A DNA stretch of 64,000 bases from Bacteroidota bacterium (GTDB taxonomy: Bacteria; Bacteroidota; Bacteroidia; B-17B0; Aurantibacillaceae): the NCBI GenBank assembly GCA_030692515.1, contig JAUXZS010000024.1:310001-374000 (forward strand), written 5' to 3'. Shown piece by piece: positions 8,510-17,695 of this stretch; position 1 is the first letter of the stretch, and each line of letters begins with the position of its first letter. The notes below the pieces were generated by a model. The model was given only the letters and a program-made list of their open reading frames with translations, ran no database searches and was not told the DNA's origin. The translations under genes were made by a program, and so were the position numbers.

Positions 8510-10291
8510 ATGAAAATATTAATATCCTACTTAAAACAACACAAACAACTTTTAATAATAGCATTGGTTTTGGCCTCTATTAATCAATGCTTTTCTCTAT
8601 GCGATTCAATTATTACCGGAAAGCTAATCAATAAATTTAGCGCTCCGCACACCGAAGAAGGAGCAGATTATTATTGGCACATTGGCGCAACCTTTGGCGA
8701 ATACACCAAAGCCATTTTATTTTTCTTCAGTCTTTCTATTGGGGCAGCTTTAATGTCGCGTTTAGCAAAAAATTTTCAAGATTATTTCGCCAATATTATT
8801 ATTCAGCGCACAGGCGCTCAAATGTATACAGATGGTATTAAAAAAGCACTTTCTCTGCCCTACAAAGATTTTGAAGATCAACGAAGCGGCGAAACTTTGG
8901 GGCGATTACAAAAAGTAAAAACTGATACTGAACGTTTTGTGAATTTATTTATCAGCTTAATTTTTCAATCATTAATTGGAATTATTTTTGTTTTTATTTA
9001 CGCCATGAATATCCATCCTCTATTAGGGCCATTGTATTTAGCAACAGTTCCTATAATTGCAAGTATTAGTTCATTTTTAGGGAAGAAAATAAAAACCATC
9101 TCTAAACAAATTCTGGGCGAAACAACTGCTCTTGCTGGAGCCACAACAGAGTCTTTAAGAAATATTGAATTAATAAAAAGTTTAGGCTTGGTTGAACAAG
9201 AAGAACAGCGCTTAAATAAAAACACATTAAAAATATTAGGCTTAGAATTAAAAAAAGTACGCTTTATTCGTTCACTTAGTTTTATTCAAGGAACAACTGT
9301 GCATTTGGTTAGAACAGCTTTAATATTTACACTTTATTGTTTTGTGTTTAATGGCGTAATTAAAATAGGTGATTTAATTACCTTAATGTTTTTCTCATTT
9401 TTTATTTTCAATCCGCTTCAGGAATTAGGAAACGTAATTACAGTTTATAACGAAACAAAAGTAAGCATGGATAATTTTGCAAAGTTGATGAACTCTCCTT
9501 CCGAAGAGGTTCCTGCTAGCCCATCAACACTTGGAGAAATAAAAGAAGTGTATTTTAAAAATGTTTCGTTCGGTCATAACACAAGTAACGGTTACGCTGT
9601 AAGAAACATTAATCTTGATATTAAAAGCGGACAAACTATTGCATTTGTTGGGCCTAGCGGAAGCGGGAAAACAACACTTGTAAAATTATTATTAGGTTTA
9701 TATAAACCAAATGAAGGTCGGGTTTTATATAATAACATTGATTCTAATGACATTAAATTAAACGAATTAAGAATGCAATTAGGTTTGGTTTCGCAAGACT
9801 CACAATTATTTAGTGGCACCATAAAGGATAATTTATTGTTTGTAAAACCAGATGCAACCGATGAAGAATTATTTTCTGTTTTAAATAAAGCGGCATGTCA
9901 GAATTTATTAAAGCGAGCTACAGATGGCATTATGACAACTATTGGTGAAGGCGGAATAAAATTAAGTGGTGGCGAAAAACAACGTATATCAATTGCCAGA
10001 TCGCTTCTAAGGAATCCTAAACTACTAATCTTTGATGAAGCAACTTCTGCCTTAGACTCGTTAACTGAAGAAGAAATTTCTACTACAATACGAGACTTGA
10101 GCGCGACTAAAACACAAATTACAATTTTAATTGCGCATCGTTTATCTACAATCATGCATGCTGATACAATTTTTGTTTTAGAGCAAGGAGAAATAATTGA
10201 ACAAGGCAAGCACGAAACTTTAATAGATGAAAAGGGTTTATATTATGCCATGTGGCGACAACAAATTGGCGAAAGAAAAAAAGTGCTATAA
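8510..10291 (+). CDS. ABC exporter, fused transmembrane and ATPase domains
   Basis: Half-size type IV ABC exporter in the MsbA/MdlB/lipid-and-drug group. A six-helix transmembrane domain spans about residues 1-310, then a nucleotide-binding domain follows. Visible motifs are Walker A GPSGSGKTT (about 381-389), a Q-loop in GLVSQDSQ, signature LSGGEKQ (about 485), Walker B LLIFDEATSALD (about 504) and the H-loop IAHR. At 593 residues it has the normal half-transporter length and probably works as a homodimer. ATG at 8510 is chosen because the family begins with the MKxLxxYLKxHK helix; an upstream ATG at 8471 adds 13 untypical residues. The gene is alone on its strand and convergent with the MscS genes, so the substrate is unknown. 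Confidence 0.93.
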   Translation: MKILISYLKQHKQLLIIALVLASINQCFSLCDSIITGKLINKFSAPHTEEGADYYWHIGATFGEYTKAILFFFSLSIGAALMSRLAKNFQDYFANIIIQRTGAQMYTDGIKKALSLPYKDFEDQRSGETLGRLQKVKTDTERFVNLFISLIFQSLIGIIFVFIYAMNIHPLLGPLYLATVPIIASISSFLGKKIKTISKQILGETTALAGATTESLRNIELIKSLGLVEQEEQRLNKNTLKILGLELKKVRFIRSLSFIQGTTVHLVRTALIFTLYCFVFNGVIKIGDLITLMFFSFFIFNPLQELGNVITVYNETKVSMDNFAKLMNSPSEEVPASPSTLGEIKEVYFKNVSFGHNTSNGYAVRNINLDIKSGQTIAFVGPSGSGKTTLVKLLLGLYKPNEGRVLYNNIDSNDIKLNELRMQLGLVSQDSQLFSGTIKDNLLFVKPDATDEELFSVLNKAACQNLLKRATDGIMTTIGEGGIKLSGGEKQRISIARSLLRNPKLLIFDEATSALDSLTEEEISTTIRDLSATKTQITILIAHRLSTIMHADTIFVLEQGEIIEQGKHETLIDEKGLYYAMWRQQIGERKKVL

Positions 10292-10301
10292 ACTAACACT
10301 C

Positions 10302-11201
10302 TTATTTTTTAATATTCACATTAAATTCAGGAACCTCAACAATTTGGAATGTTGCAGAAGCAAATTTTATCTCTCCATTAGTTGCCTCAACAGCCTTTAA
10401 TATTTTTGTAAATAATTCGGTTTTAGTTACTCTTCTTTTTTTATAACTAACAACATAACGTAAGGTAAACTCCACCCAATTATCGTTGGCAATTAACGAA
10501 ACCATTGGTTCTGTTTGAGAATCTTCTAATCTGTATTCACGCTGAAGTGCTGTCCATTTTTGTTTAGATCTCTCGGTTAAATCACCAGCAACTTCTTTTC
10601 CAATTTGCTCAAACATTGCTTTTGCTTTATCGTAATTACTGCCATATTGAATTGGAATTTTAATTTCATCCCACAAAAAAGGAAAATCTCCAGAATAATT
10701 AAAAACAGGCTCTTTAAAAACAAAACTATTTGCAATTAAAACTATTCTCCCGTTATATAAATCACCGTCGACCCACTGCCCGGTTTCCATAATTGTAGTT
10801 CTTAAAACTCCAATATCCATTACATCACCCTTTATACCGCCCAACTGAACTCTATCGCCACTTTTATAAAATCCACCAAATACAATTGCAATCCATCCTG
10901 CAAAACTTGCAATTACCTCTTGTAGTGCAAATGCAATTCCTGCACCAGCAACACCCAATGCAACGGTTAAACCTCCTAATTTATCGCTAAATACAATAAT
11001 TAATAATAGAATAGATAATGTAACTCCAATAAAACTGCTAAATTTTTTTGCGCGATATCTGTTTTCATTATCTTTTAATTTTGAAAATAAATTTTTTTGC
11101 AGTGCTTTAATTATTATCCAAATTATGGCAATGCCTAAAAAAATTGTTGCTAGTCTTCCAACAATTGGGTTAAATAGGAATTTTTGAATTTGCTCGTCCA
11201 T
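10302..11201 (-). CDS. MscS family mechanosensitive channel (third of three)
   Basis: Small-conductance mechanosensitive channel homologue of 299 residues. Three N-terminal membrane spans are visible. The Gly/Ala-rich pore helix (ALGVAGAGIAFALQEVIASFAGW) leads into the beta domain (GDRVQLGGIKGDVMDIGVLRTTI), where MscS proteins have their conserved upper vestibule. An insert around residues 195-245 (KQKWTALQREYRLEDSQTEP) is longer than in E. coli MscS. The protein ends in EFNVNIKK, similar to the last residues of the 623-residue channel upstream (SFNVKIKK). It starts one base after the stop of the next MscS gene, so they are co-transcribed. Probable role: release of solutes during osmotic downshock. 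Ion specificity unknown. Confidence 0.92.
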   Translation of the reverse strand: MDEQIQKFLFNPIVGRLATIFLGIAIIWIIIKALQKNLFSKLKDNENRYRAKKFSSFIGVTLSILLLIIVFSDKLGGLTVALGVAGAGIAFALQEVIASFAGWIAIVFGGFYKSGDRVQLGGIKGDVMDIGVLRTTIMETGQWVDGDLYNGRIVLIANSFVFKEPVFNYSGDFPFLWDEIKIPIQYGSNYDKAKAMFEQIGKEVAGDLTERSKQKWTALQREYRLEDSQTEPMVSLIANDNWVEFTLRYVVSYKKRRVTKTELFTKILKAVEATNGEIKFASATFQIVEVPEFNVNIKK

Positions 11202-11202
11202 A

Positions 11203-12015
11203 TTATGATTGTTTAGTATGAATAACTCTTTGAGGAAAAGGAATATTTATATTATTTTCTTTTAGCTTTTTAAATAAATTAATTCTTAACTCACTCTTTA
11301 TATTTTCAACTCTAAAAACTTCTTCAGACCAGAAAAAAACAGAAAACAATAATGCTGAATCACCGTAATCTATAAACCGCGCAAACGGCTTAGATTCTTT
11401 AAGAATGCCCTCTTGTTCAATTGCTGCTTCAGTTAATATTTCCATTACTCTTAAAACATCAGAAGAATAATCAACTCCTACAGACACTTCAAACCTTGAT
11501 GCCACCGCATTATGAGTCCAGTTAATAAGTTGATGACGAGTTAAGTCAGAATTTGGTAAAATAATATATTTATCGTCGCGTGTTAAAACTGTGGTTGTGC
11601 GTAAATTAATTTCTAAAACTTTACCAACCAAATTGTTAACTTCAATTACATCGTTAACTTTAACCGAAGAATCAACCAAAATAATTATACCAGAAATATA
11701 ATCATTAAATAAGTTTTGAATGCCCATTCCAAGACCAACCAAAAGCGCTGCTGATCCCGCAACTAAAACAGACGCATCAAAACCAATAATTGGTAAAGAA
11801 ATAATCGAAACTACTACTAAAAGAAAATATTTTATTAGACGATAAACAGAATATTTTTTTGATGAATCAAAACTATCAATACTATAGATACTCTTTTTAA
11901 TAATTTTTAAACCAACAAATAATGCTAAAATAATACCCAACAACCAAACAATAGATGTTACATTTATGTTATGCCCCCCGGTTGAGAATAAAGTATAACT
12001 CAAAAACTCATTCAT
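11203..12015 (-). CDS. MscS family mechanosensitive channel (second of three)
   Basis: Compact 270-residue MscS-type channel. Helices at about residues 18-36 and 55-75 precede the pore-lining helix (ASVLVAGSAALLVGLGMGIQNLFNDYISG). The MscS beta domain has the typical signatures VNDVIEVNNLVGKVLEINLRTT and YIILPNSDLTRHQLINWT, which match the E. coli-like soluble domain better than its two neighbours do. No signal peptide and no extra domains. It is followed immediately by the 299-residue channel and lies 81 nt downstream of the 623-residue channel. The three therefore appear to form one transcription unit of divergent paralogues. Confidence 0.93.
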   Translation of the reverse strand: MNEFLSYTLFSTGGHNINVTSIVWLLGIILALFVGLKIIKKSIYSIDSFDSSKKYSVYRLIKYFLLVVVSIISLPIIGFDASVLVAGSAALLVGLGMGIQNLFNDYISGIIILVDSSVKVNDVIEVNNLVGKVLEINLRTTTVLTRDDKYIILPNSDLTRHQLINWTHNAVASRFEVSVGVDYSSDVLRVMEILTEAAIEQEGILKESKPFARFIDYGDSALLFSVFFWSEEVFRVENIKSELRINLFKKLKENNINIPFPQRVIHTKQS

Positions 12016-12096
12016 AGTTAAAATATAGATTCAAAACAATTCTTACTAAATGTAAATAAAATTATTTCTAATTAAATCGATTACGATAAAAATTTG

Positions 12097-13968
12097 TTAG
12101 TCTTCTTTTTTTATCTTCACATTAAAGCTTGGTGCTTTATAATCTTTGCTTAAATAATCAGAAGGAATTGTAGTTGTATTTCCATCTCTTGCGGCACGAT
12201 AATGTGGCGATAATATTTCTATGCCCATTTCATTGCAGCAATCTTGAATATTTGAATGTAACTGTGAATAAATAGTTGCTTGCTTATTTGCTTCTTTAGT
12301 ATAAAGATTTATTTGATAAGAAACATAAAAATCATCCAAACTAGTTTGTAAGACAAATGGTTTAGGATCCTTTAAAATTAAATCAGTTCTATCGGCTGCA
12401 TTTAATAACGCTTGGTGCATGGTCTTCCAAGGCACATCGTAACCAATTGTAACTGTAGTGTGCATAATTAAACCGCTATCCAAAGTATCACTGCTATAAT
12501 TAATTGTGTGGCTACTCATCACTGTAGAATTAGGAATAGAAATGATTTCATTTTTAATAGTTCTTATTCTTGTAACGAGCAAAGATTTTTCAATTACATC
12601 ACCTACTACTTCTCCTATTTTTACACGGTCGCCTATTTTAAATAAACGCATATAGGTTAACACTAAACCTGCAATAACATTGGATAAAGAGCCAGAAGAA
12701 CCAAAAGTAAATAGCACGCCAAGAAAAACAGAAACACCTTGGAACACCGGAGAATCACTACCGGGTAAATATGGAAATATTACTATGCCCATAAATGCAT
12801 AAATAACAACTTTTATAATTTGATAAGTTGGGTTTGCCCAATCTGGATAAAAACCGTTTATGTGTAAATTGCCTTTTTCGATTTCGGATTTTAAAAAATA
12901 AATACCTTTTAAAGCATATCTGAAAATAAACACTATTACAATTATGGTGATTAAATTTGGCAGATAATTCCAAACTCCTAAAGCTATACTTTTTGCAGGA
13001 TTTAAAATATATCCAAACAAAGTATCTGCAAAGTTTTTTGTCCATGGAAAAATTCCAAATAGAATTGGTAATGCAATATAAATTATCAATATTATTAATA
13101 ACCACTTTAAAATAGTGTTTATAGATAAGATAACATTTACTTGACTTTTCGCATCAAATAAAGTATAATTTTTTATTTTTAATCCTTTTATACGTTTTCC
13201 TTCTTGATCAGAAATTTTTTGCGCCGTCCATTTAAATAGTTTAATTAAATAATATAATAAAACTACCATTGCCGCTAACACTAATATTGCAAGACCAATT
13301 TCCTTTAATAAAGTAATATAACTAGTTTCGGCTTTGTATTTTAAAATTGATTCTCCGATAATAGATTTATATTTTTTAGATAAATCTAATTTTGCAGTAT
13401 TATTCCAAATAGCATCATTTTCTGAAACACTCATGATTATTGATTCGCCAACCATTAAATCTACAGTTGTTTCAGTCTCTATAATTTTTATAGAATCAAT
13501 TTTAAAATTGAGCAGGTCCTTTAATTTTTTAACTCTAGATTCAATTGCATTAGCTCTATCGCTTGCAGAAAAACTACCTAACTTACTATAAATAGAAAAT
13601 AGAGTGTCATTAAAAAAACCAAGCACAGGAAACGATTTTGCAGTTATACGTAATGAATCAATTCTTGCTTTTTTTTCCGACAATCTTTTTGAGTCACGGT
13701 TATTTAATTCTTCAAGTTGTTTTTGTAATTCTTCTTTTTTTAAGTTATCAGTTGTTTTTAAAGACTGAAGTTGAGATTCCAATTCAGCTTTTTTAGTTGA
13801 ATCTTCTTTTCGAAGCCTTTCGCTTTCTGCTGTTTTTTTATTAAAGTTGGCAAGGATAGAATTGTTAATTGAATCATTCACTTTTTTAATCGTATCTTTT
13901 TGGGCAAAATGTTTTTGAACATTAAACATCAACAAAAAGCAAAATAATAGTTTAGAAATAGTTTTCAT
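12097..13968 (-). CDS. large MscS family channel with periplasmic coiled-coil region (first of three)
   Basis: This 623-residue channel has a signal peptide (residues 1-22, ending FAQ) and a charged coiled coil at about residues 45-110 (repeats of ELESQLQSL and ELQKQLEEL). A periplasmic domain comes next, then at least four membrane spans and the MscS pore and beta domain (GSSGSLSNVIAGLVLTYM; IGDRVKIGEVVGDVIEKSLLVTRI; ISIPNSTVMSSHTINYS). Large MscS proteins with periplasmic extensions resemble MscK/YbdG-type channels, which may respond to ions or envelope contacts as well as tension. The coiled coil could reach peptidoglycan or the outer-membrane protein encoded 2 nt upstream. The C-terminus is SFNVKIKKED. 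Confidence 0.93.
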   Translation of the reverse strand: MKTISKLLFCFLLMFNVQKHFAQKDTIKKVNDSINNSILANFNKKTAESERLRKEDSTKKAELESQLQSLKTTDNLKKEELQKQLEELNNRDSKRLSEKKARIDSLRITAKSFPVLGFFNDTLFSIYSKLGSFSASDRANAIESRVKKLKDLLNFKIDSIKIIETETTVDLMVGESIIMSVSENDAIWNNTAKLDLSKKYKSIIGESILKYKAETSYITLLKEIGLAILVLAAMVVLLYYLIKLFKWTAQKISDQEGKRIKGLKIKNYTLFDAKSQVNVILSINTILKWLLIILIIYIALPILFGIFPWTKNFADTLFGYILNPAKSIALGVWNYLPNLITIIVIVFIFRYALKGIYFLKSEIEKGNLHINGFYPDWANPTYQIIKVVIYAFMGIVIFPYLPGSDSPVFQGVSVFLGVLFTFGSSGSLSNVIAGLVLTYMRLFKIGDRVKIGEVVGDVIEKSLLVTRIRTIKNEIISIPNSTVMSSHTINYSSDTLDSGLIMHTTVTIGYDVPWKTMHQALLNAADRTDLILKDPKPFVLQTSLDDFYVSYQINLYTKEANKQATIYSQLHSNIQDCCNEMGIEILSPHYRAARDGNTTTIPSDYLSKDYKAPSFNVKIKKED

Positions 13969-13970
13969 AT

Positions 13971-14771
13971 TTATGATTTAATATTTTTTTTATTGAAATT
14001 TAACCTCCAAGATATTCCGCCACTAACAAAATAATCTTTAGTTGCATAATTATCTCCATACCCAGCAGATAAATCAAATTGAATGTTATTATTAGCAAGA
14101 TAAGCAAAACCACCATCAAATCTAGTTTCAAACCTGTCTTTATTTAATTGTCCATAGTTCTCGACGAAGCCACTCAATTTTCCAAATATTGGGAATCCAA
14201 AATTTACAACATATTTTCCTGTTGGTATTTGATTATTGCCATTGTAAGATAATATCCAATTTGTACCTAATGACAGATTTTTTGGTAAACTCCAGTTGGC
14301 GACAAAAATCATAACTGGAGCAACATATTCATTACCATATTCTTTTGAAATACTTGGCATTTTTAAACGCATTTGAAAACCTGTTGTGGGCAAAACACCC
14401 TTTTGATTTGTTAAATGAACTCTAAAACCTAAATGCAAATTACTCAAGCCGCTATATGACCGAACTGTATCGCTTATAGTAAAACTGTTTTTTTGATAAT
14501 CAAGCAATGCACTTATTTCTATAGTTTCCTTTATTCCAAATCTGATTACATTATTTGTGATAATACTCTTAGGATTAATTCCGCTATTAATTTCGCTATT
14601 ATATTCTACTCCTTGTTGAAATTGAAGTAAATTTTTTCCAACTGTAAAAGCACCAATCGATTGCCCAGGACGTCCAGTGCGTATCGTTTCACTATACTGA
14701 GCGAAAAAGTTAAAGGATAAGAATAAATAAAAAAACAATATAATTACCCTCTTTTTCGATGTTTTATGCAT
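13971..14771 (-). CDS. outer-membrane beta-barrel protein (phenol MetA-pathway-like transporter family)
   Basis: The signal peptide is about residues 1-24, ending FFAQ. It is followed by RTGRPGQSIGAFTVGK, a start typical of the small Bacteroidota barrel proteins related to the putative MetA-pathway transporter family. The rest alternates hydrophobic and polar residues in about 12 predicted strands and ends with a strand (GGISWRLNF). No substrate can be assigned. The stop codon lies 2 nt before the start of the large MscS gene. This barrel is therefore the first gene of the MscS operon, and it may share a role in envelope stress or osmotic release. Confidence 0.75.
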   Translation of the reverse strand: MHKTSKKRVIILFFYLFLSFNFFAQYSETIRTGRPGQSIGAFTVGKNLLQFQQGVEYNSEINSGINPKSIITNNVIRFGIKETIEISALLDYQKNSFTISDTVRSYSGLSNLHLGFRVHLTNQKGVLPTTGFQMRLKMPSISKEYGNEYVAPVMIFVANWSLPKNLSLGTNWILSYNGNNQIPTGKYVVNFGFPIFGKLSGFVENYGQLNKDRFETRFDGGFAYLANNNIQFDLSAGYGDNYATKDYFVSGGISWRLNFNKKNIKS

Positions 14772-14960
14772 ATTAATTATGGAAAAGTTGTTGCTATTTT
14801 TATGTCAAAAAATTGTATTTTTTTGATACTAACCTATATTAGTAAAATTAAACAAATTCTAAAGCGAAAAAGTTTTCGATTCAAGATAAGTTATAAACAT
14901 AATTAATTCAATGACATAAATCAATTTATGCCACAAAGGAACAAGAAAACTTGAATTTAA

Positions 14961-15926
14961 TTACTCTTTATAAGTAGAAGGCACTTTAGGATCAGTCATG
15001 ATAATATAATCACCTTGCTCTTTAAACTGGCTCCATTCTATAGTTGGAAATGTATCTTCTCTGCCTGTTGAAATTATTAAAGTTTTTGCTTTTGGACTAT
15101 ATTTTTTTAGTTGCGTTACAACAGCAAATCCTTCGTCGCTATGAAATCTTCCATTTACTTGCATCACCTTTTTACCTGTATTCTTTTTTAAATATTCTGA
15201 AATTGAATAAGCCATAGTTGCATCCCATAGCGATTGACCCATAATTAAATTATAACCTCCCATTGGCGGCATTTTTGCAGGAGCTTTTTTAGAAGTATCA
15301 TTTTTTGGTGAAGGGTCGTGCGAAGAAAGACCCATTAATTTTTCGCAATATTTACCAGATGCTGTATCGTAAGGCAATGGTGCAAAATATTTTTTTGAAT
15401 CTTCAGGTAATGCCATTAAAGCTTTTTGTCCTTTTCTGCCGGCTAAATTTGTGTATCTAGATGCGGCGTTAGCACATACAACATCTAATTTATTTTTTTT
15501 TGCGTATTCTACCATCGGTTTATAATCTCTATAGTTACTCCAAACACGCGCATCTTTATTAAAATTTTTCTCTCTAATATCTCCTTTAAGATACTCGTTC
15601 ATTACAACTTGTACATCTCTATCAAACATTTCCATCGAAAGTGCTACCTTATCGGCATATTTTGTATGAAGTAATTCAAACATTTTATTTTCAAGAAAAT
15701 GTGTAACCGAATCATTATGCTCTTCTCCGAAGAATAGAACATCGTAATTTTTCATATCCTCAACAATATCATTTAGTGCAACTTCTTTTCCTGTTTTTAC
15801 AGAATAAATTTTATAATTTTTTTCAGTGATTTGTCCAAAAGATTGAAAGCCAAGCGCCATAAGGGAACTAATTGCAAAAGCCTTGAAATAGTTTAGAGTT
15901 TTAATTTTAGATAGAGTGACTTTCAT
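14961..15926 (-). CDS. ChaN-like haem-binding/EreA-ChaN superfamily protein
   Basis: Exported protein with a signal peptide (residues 1-32, ends FGQ). The ChaN fold is recognised by VLFFGEEHNDSVTHFLE (Glu-Glu-His active-site-like motif), ALSMEMFDRDVQ, YKPMVEYAKKNKLDVVCANA and VNGRFHSDEGFAVVTQL. In this superfamily those residues bind haem or metal, and ChaN of Campylobacter is an iron-regulated lipoprotein. There is no lipobox Cys here. Residues about 208-225 form a Lys/Pro-rich insert (KNDTSKKAPAKMPP). The gene is alone, with 189 nt to the downstream barrel-MscS operon. Haem or iron handling is inferred from the family only. Confidence 0.8.
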   Translation of the reverse strand: MKVTLSKIKTLNYFKAFAISSLMALGFQSFGQITEKNYKIYSVKTGKEVALNDIVEDMKNYDVLFFGEEHNDSVTHFLENKMFELLHTKYADKVALSMEMFDRDVQVVMNEYLKGDIREKNFNKDARVWSNYRDYKPMVEYAKKNKLDVVCANAASRYTNLAGRKGQKALMALPEDSKKYFAPLPYDTASGKYCEKLMGLSSHDPSPKNDTSKKAPAKMPPMGGYNLIMGQSLWDATMAYSISEYLKKNTGKKVMQVNGRFHSDEGFAVVTQLKKYSPKAKTLIISTGREDTFPTIEWSQFKEQGDYIIMTDPKVPSTYKE

Positions 15927-16094
15927 ATTTATTTATTTTTTGCGATTTGAGTTATTGTTTTTTTTATTCTTTTTCTGAAGTAAAAAACATAGAGCCTTAG
16001 TGAAAATAAGCAAACTCTTATTACAAGTTAAAAAAAAGTGGTTGTTCGGAAAGTATTAAGGACAAAGGGTATGAATATTATTGCTGAAAAATTC

Positions 16095-16124
16095 AAAAAA
16101 AAGCCAACTCTGTGAGATGGCTTT
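16095..16124 (-). terminator. intrinsic terminator after the His/Cys-rich peptide gene
   Basis: Read on the minus strand: AAAGCCA, a mismatch, CTC, loop ACA, GAG, then TGGCTTT and a run of T. It starts 22 nt beyond the stop codon at 16146. Confidence 0.75.
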
Positions 16125-16145
16125 ATATTTATAAAAGTAAAAAAC

Positions 16146-16493
16146 TTAGTGATGCTCTCCGTGAGCGGCATGTGTCTCGTCTACTGCTGGTGCTACTGTC
16201 TCAACTGACATTGTATCTTTTGACTCTGCATGAACTTCTTTTGCTTCCATAGCATGATGATCATCATGTCCCGCGGTTGATGGATGTAAACTATGATCTC
16301 CTTTTTCGCAGGCTTCCTTACATTCTGTAGAACAATCTTCTTTACACTCACATTCGCCATGTTTCTTTGGGTCGCAAAGACTCAAGAACATAAATATTAT
16401 TACTAAAGTAACTGAAGCTAAAATAAACGGAACTGTGAAGGATACAGGTTTTACTTCGTTTGAATGATTATCGTGGTTATCGTGACTTGACAT
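16146..16493 (-). CDS. His/Cys-rich membrane-anchored protein, probable metal binder
   Basis: Not a family I can name. This 115-residue protein begins with a His/Asp/Asn run (SHDNHDNH) and has one hydrophobic membrane span at residues about 19-40. Six Cys follow (C40, C48, C50, C54, C58, C62) in a CxC-x3-C-x3-C-x3-C arrangement. The tail is rich in His, Glu and Ala (HDDHH, HAAHGEHH). This density of thiol and imidazole ligands suggests binding of copper, zinc or another soft metal, which is inference. Topology is unclear; the sequence before the span has few basic residues. A clean terminator follows, and a T9SS cargo gene lies just upstream on the same strand (58-nt gap). Confidence 0.7.
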   Translation of the reverse strand: MSSHDNHDNHSNEVKPVSFTVPFILASVTLVIIFMFLSLCDPKKHGECECKEDCSTECKEACEKGDHSLHPSTAGHDDHHAMEAKEVHAESKDTMSVETVAPAVDETHAAHGEHH

Positions 16494-16551
16494 AGTTTAG
16501 AGTTTTAACATTGCGAAAATAATAGAATTATTTATAATAAAAAAAATAAAC

Positions 16552-17625
16552 TTATTCTTTAATGAATTTATAAAAATAACTTTTTTGTTTTTCAGTAACC
16601 TTAATAATATATAGAGATGGGCTCAAATCATTGATATCAATAGATTGCTCCATATTTTCAGCATCAAAATTTCCTGATTTAATAGTTTTCCCACTTAAAT
16701 CTAAAATCTCAACCAAAAATTTCCCTTTACGCGTAAAGTTTAACCATAATTTATCTTTTCCGGGATTAGGATATAATTCCATTGCGCTAACATCACTATT
16801 TTCATGTAAGCCTGATGGATTTTGATAGATATCACGGTATTTAACAGAATTAGGTGTGAAGGTATTTCCTACTAAATTTCCACTTATTTCTAAAAAAGGA
16901 ATTTTACTGGATGCTGTTAACCATTGATAACTGCGTACATAATTTGGGAAACCAATTGGAAAAGGAACTGCAGTACTTTTTATAGTATCTCTAGAATATT
17001 GTGTAGTCACAAATCTTAAACAATTTGCGGTTCCATAAGGGGTAGTAACACTTCCCCAACCATCCACTTTACTTACACGGTAACCTGTTTTTGAATAAAC
17101 AATGGGAATTAGAGAATTTGAAATGGTAGAAAATTTAAATGTTGTACTATCGTATTTAGGATAGGTTAATGGAAAAACATAGAGTTCATCTTTATCTGTA
17201 AAATAATTTGGAACCGGAACACTGCTAAATGTCATTCCACTACCATCAGCAATAAAGGCATTAAGAGGAGTCGTTTGTTTTTTATAAAAGTTATAATAAT
17301 CATTAATAACTAATGGTCCGGCACCTAAAGCATCTGCTATCTTTTCAGCAAAGCCTGTAAAAGATAAGAAAAAGAAAAAATAAGGAGTTTGAGATGATGG
17401 TACAAAATCCCTACGTGCTTGACTACTATATATTAAACTACTAAAATTCCAATTAAAATTAGCGCCTGTTTGAGTATAATTACCAATAGAAGCTAAAGTT
17501 GCATCAGAATACCTAAGTGTATCGCCACTTGAAGGAAAGTTGGCACTTGTTAAAGTAATTGGCGCCTGCGAAAACAAAGTTAAGCCAATAAATAAGTTAA
17601 AAAACAGAAAATAAATTTTACGCAT
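16552..17625 (-). CDS. T9SS-secreted protein of unknown function with type A sorting domain
   Basis: Signal peptide residues 1-19 (ends LFSQ). The body (about 20-275) is Ser/Thr/Tyr/Phe-rich beta structure with no recognised domain. The last 80 residues are a type A T9SS C-terminal domain: AMELYPNPGKDKLWLNF, then VEILDLSGKTIKSG, ending with LSPSLYIIKVTEKQKSYFYKFIKE-type strands. The protein should cross the outer membrane through the T9SS and be released or surface-anchored. The phrases RYSDATLASIGNYTQTGANF and FNWNFSSL recur in many Bacteroidota secreted proteins of unknown role. Transcribed away from the divergent Omp85-like gene. Confidence 0.85.
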   Translation of the reverse strand: MRKIYFLFFNLFIGLTLFSQAPITLTSANFPSSGDTLRYSDATLASIGNYTQTGANFNWNFSSLIYSSQARRDFVPSSQTPYFFFFLSFTGFAEKIADALGAGPLVINDYYNFYKKQTTPLNAFIADGSGMTFSSVPVPNYFTDKDELYVFPLTYPKYDSTTFKFSTISNSLIPIVYSKTGYRVSKVDGWGSVTTPYGTANCLRFVTTQYSRDTIKSTAVPFPIGFPNYVRSYQWLTASSKIPFLEISGNLVGNTFTPNSVKYRDIYQNPSGLHENSDVSAMELYPNPGKDKLWLNFTRKGKFLVEILDLSGKTIKSGNFDAENMEQSIDINDLSPSLYIIKVTEKQKSYFYKFIKE

Positions 17626-17695
17626 GATTATGTTAATTTTGTAGTAATTGTAGATAACGAATATACTAATTATCTTAATCTACGTTATACTTGAA

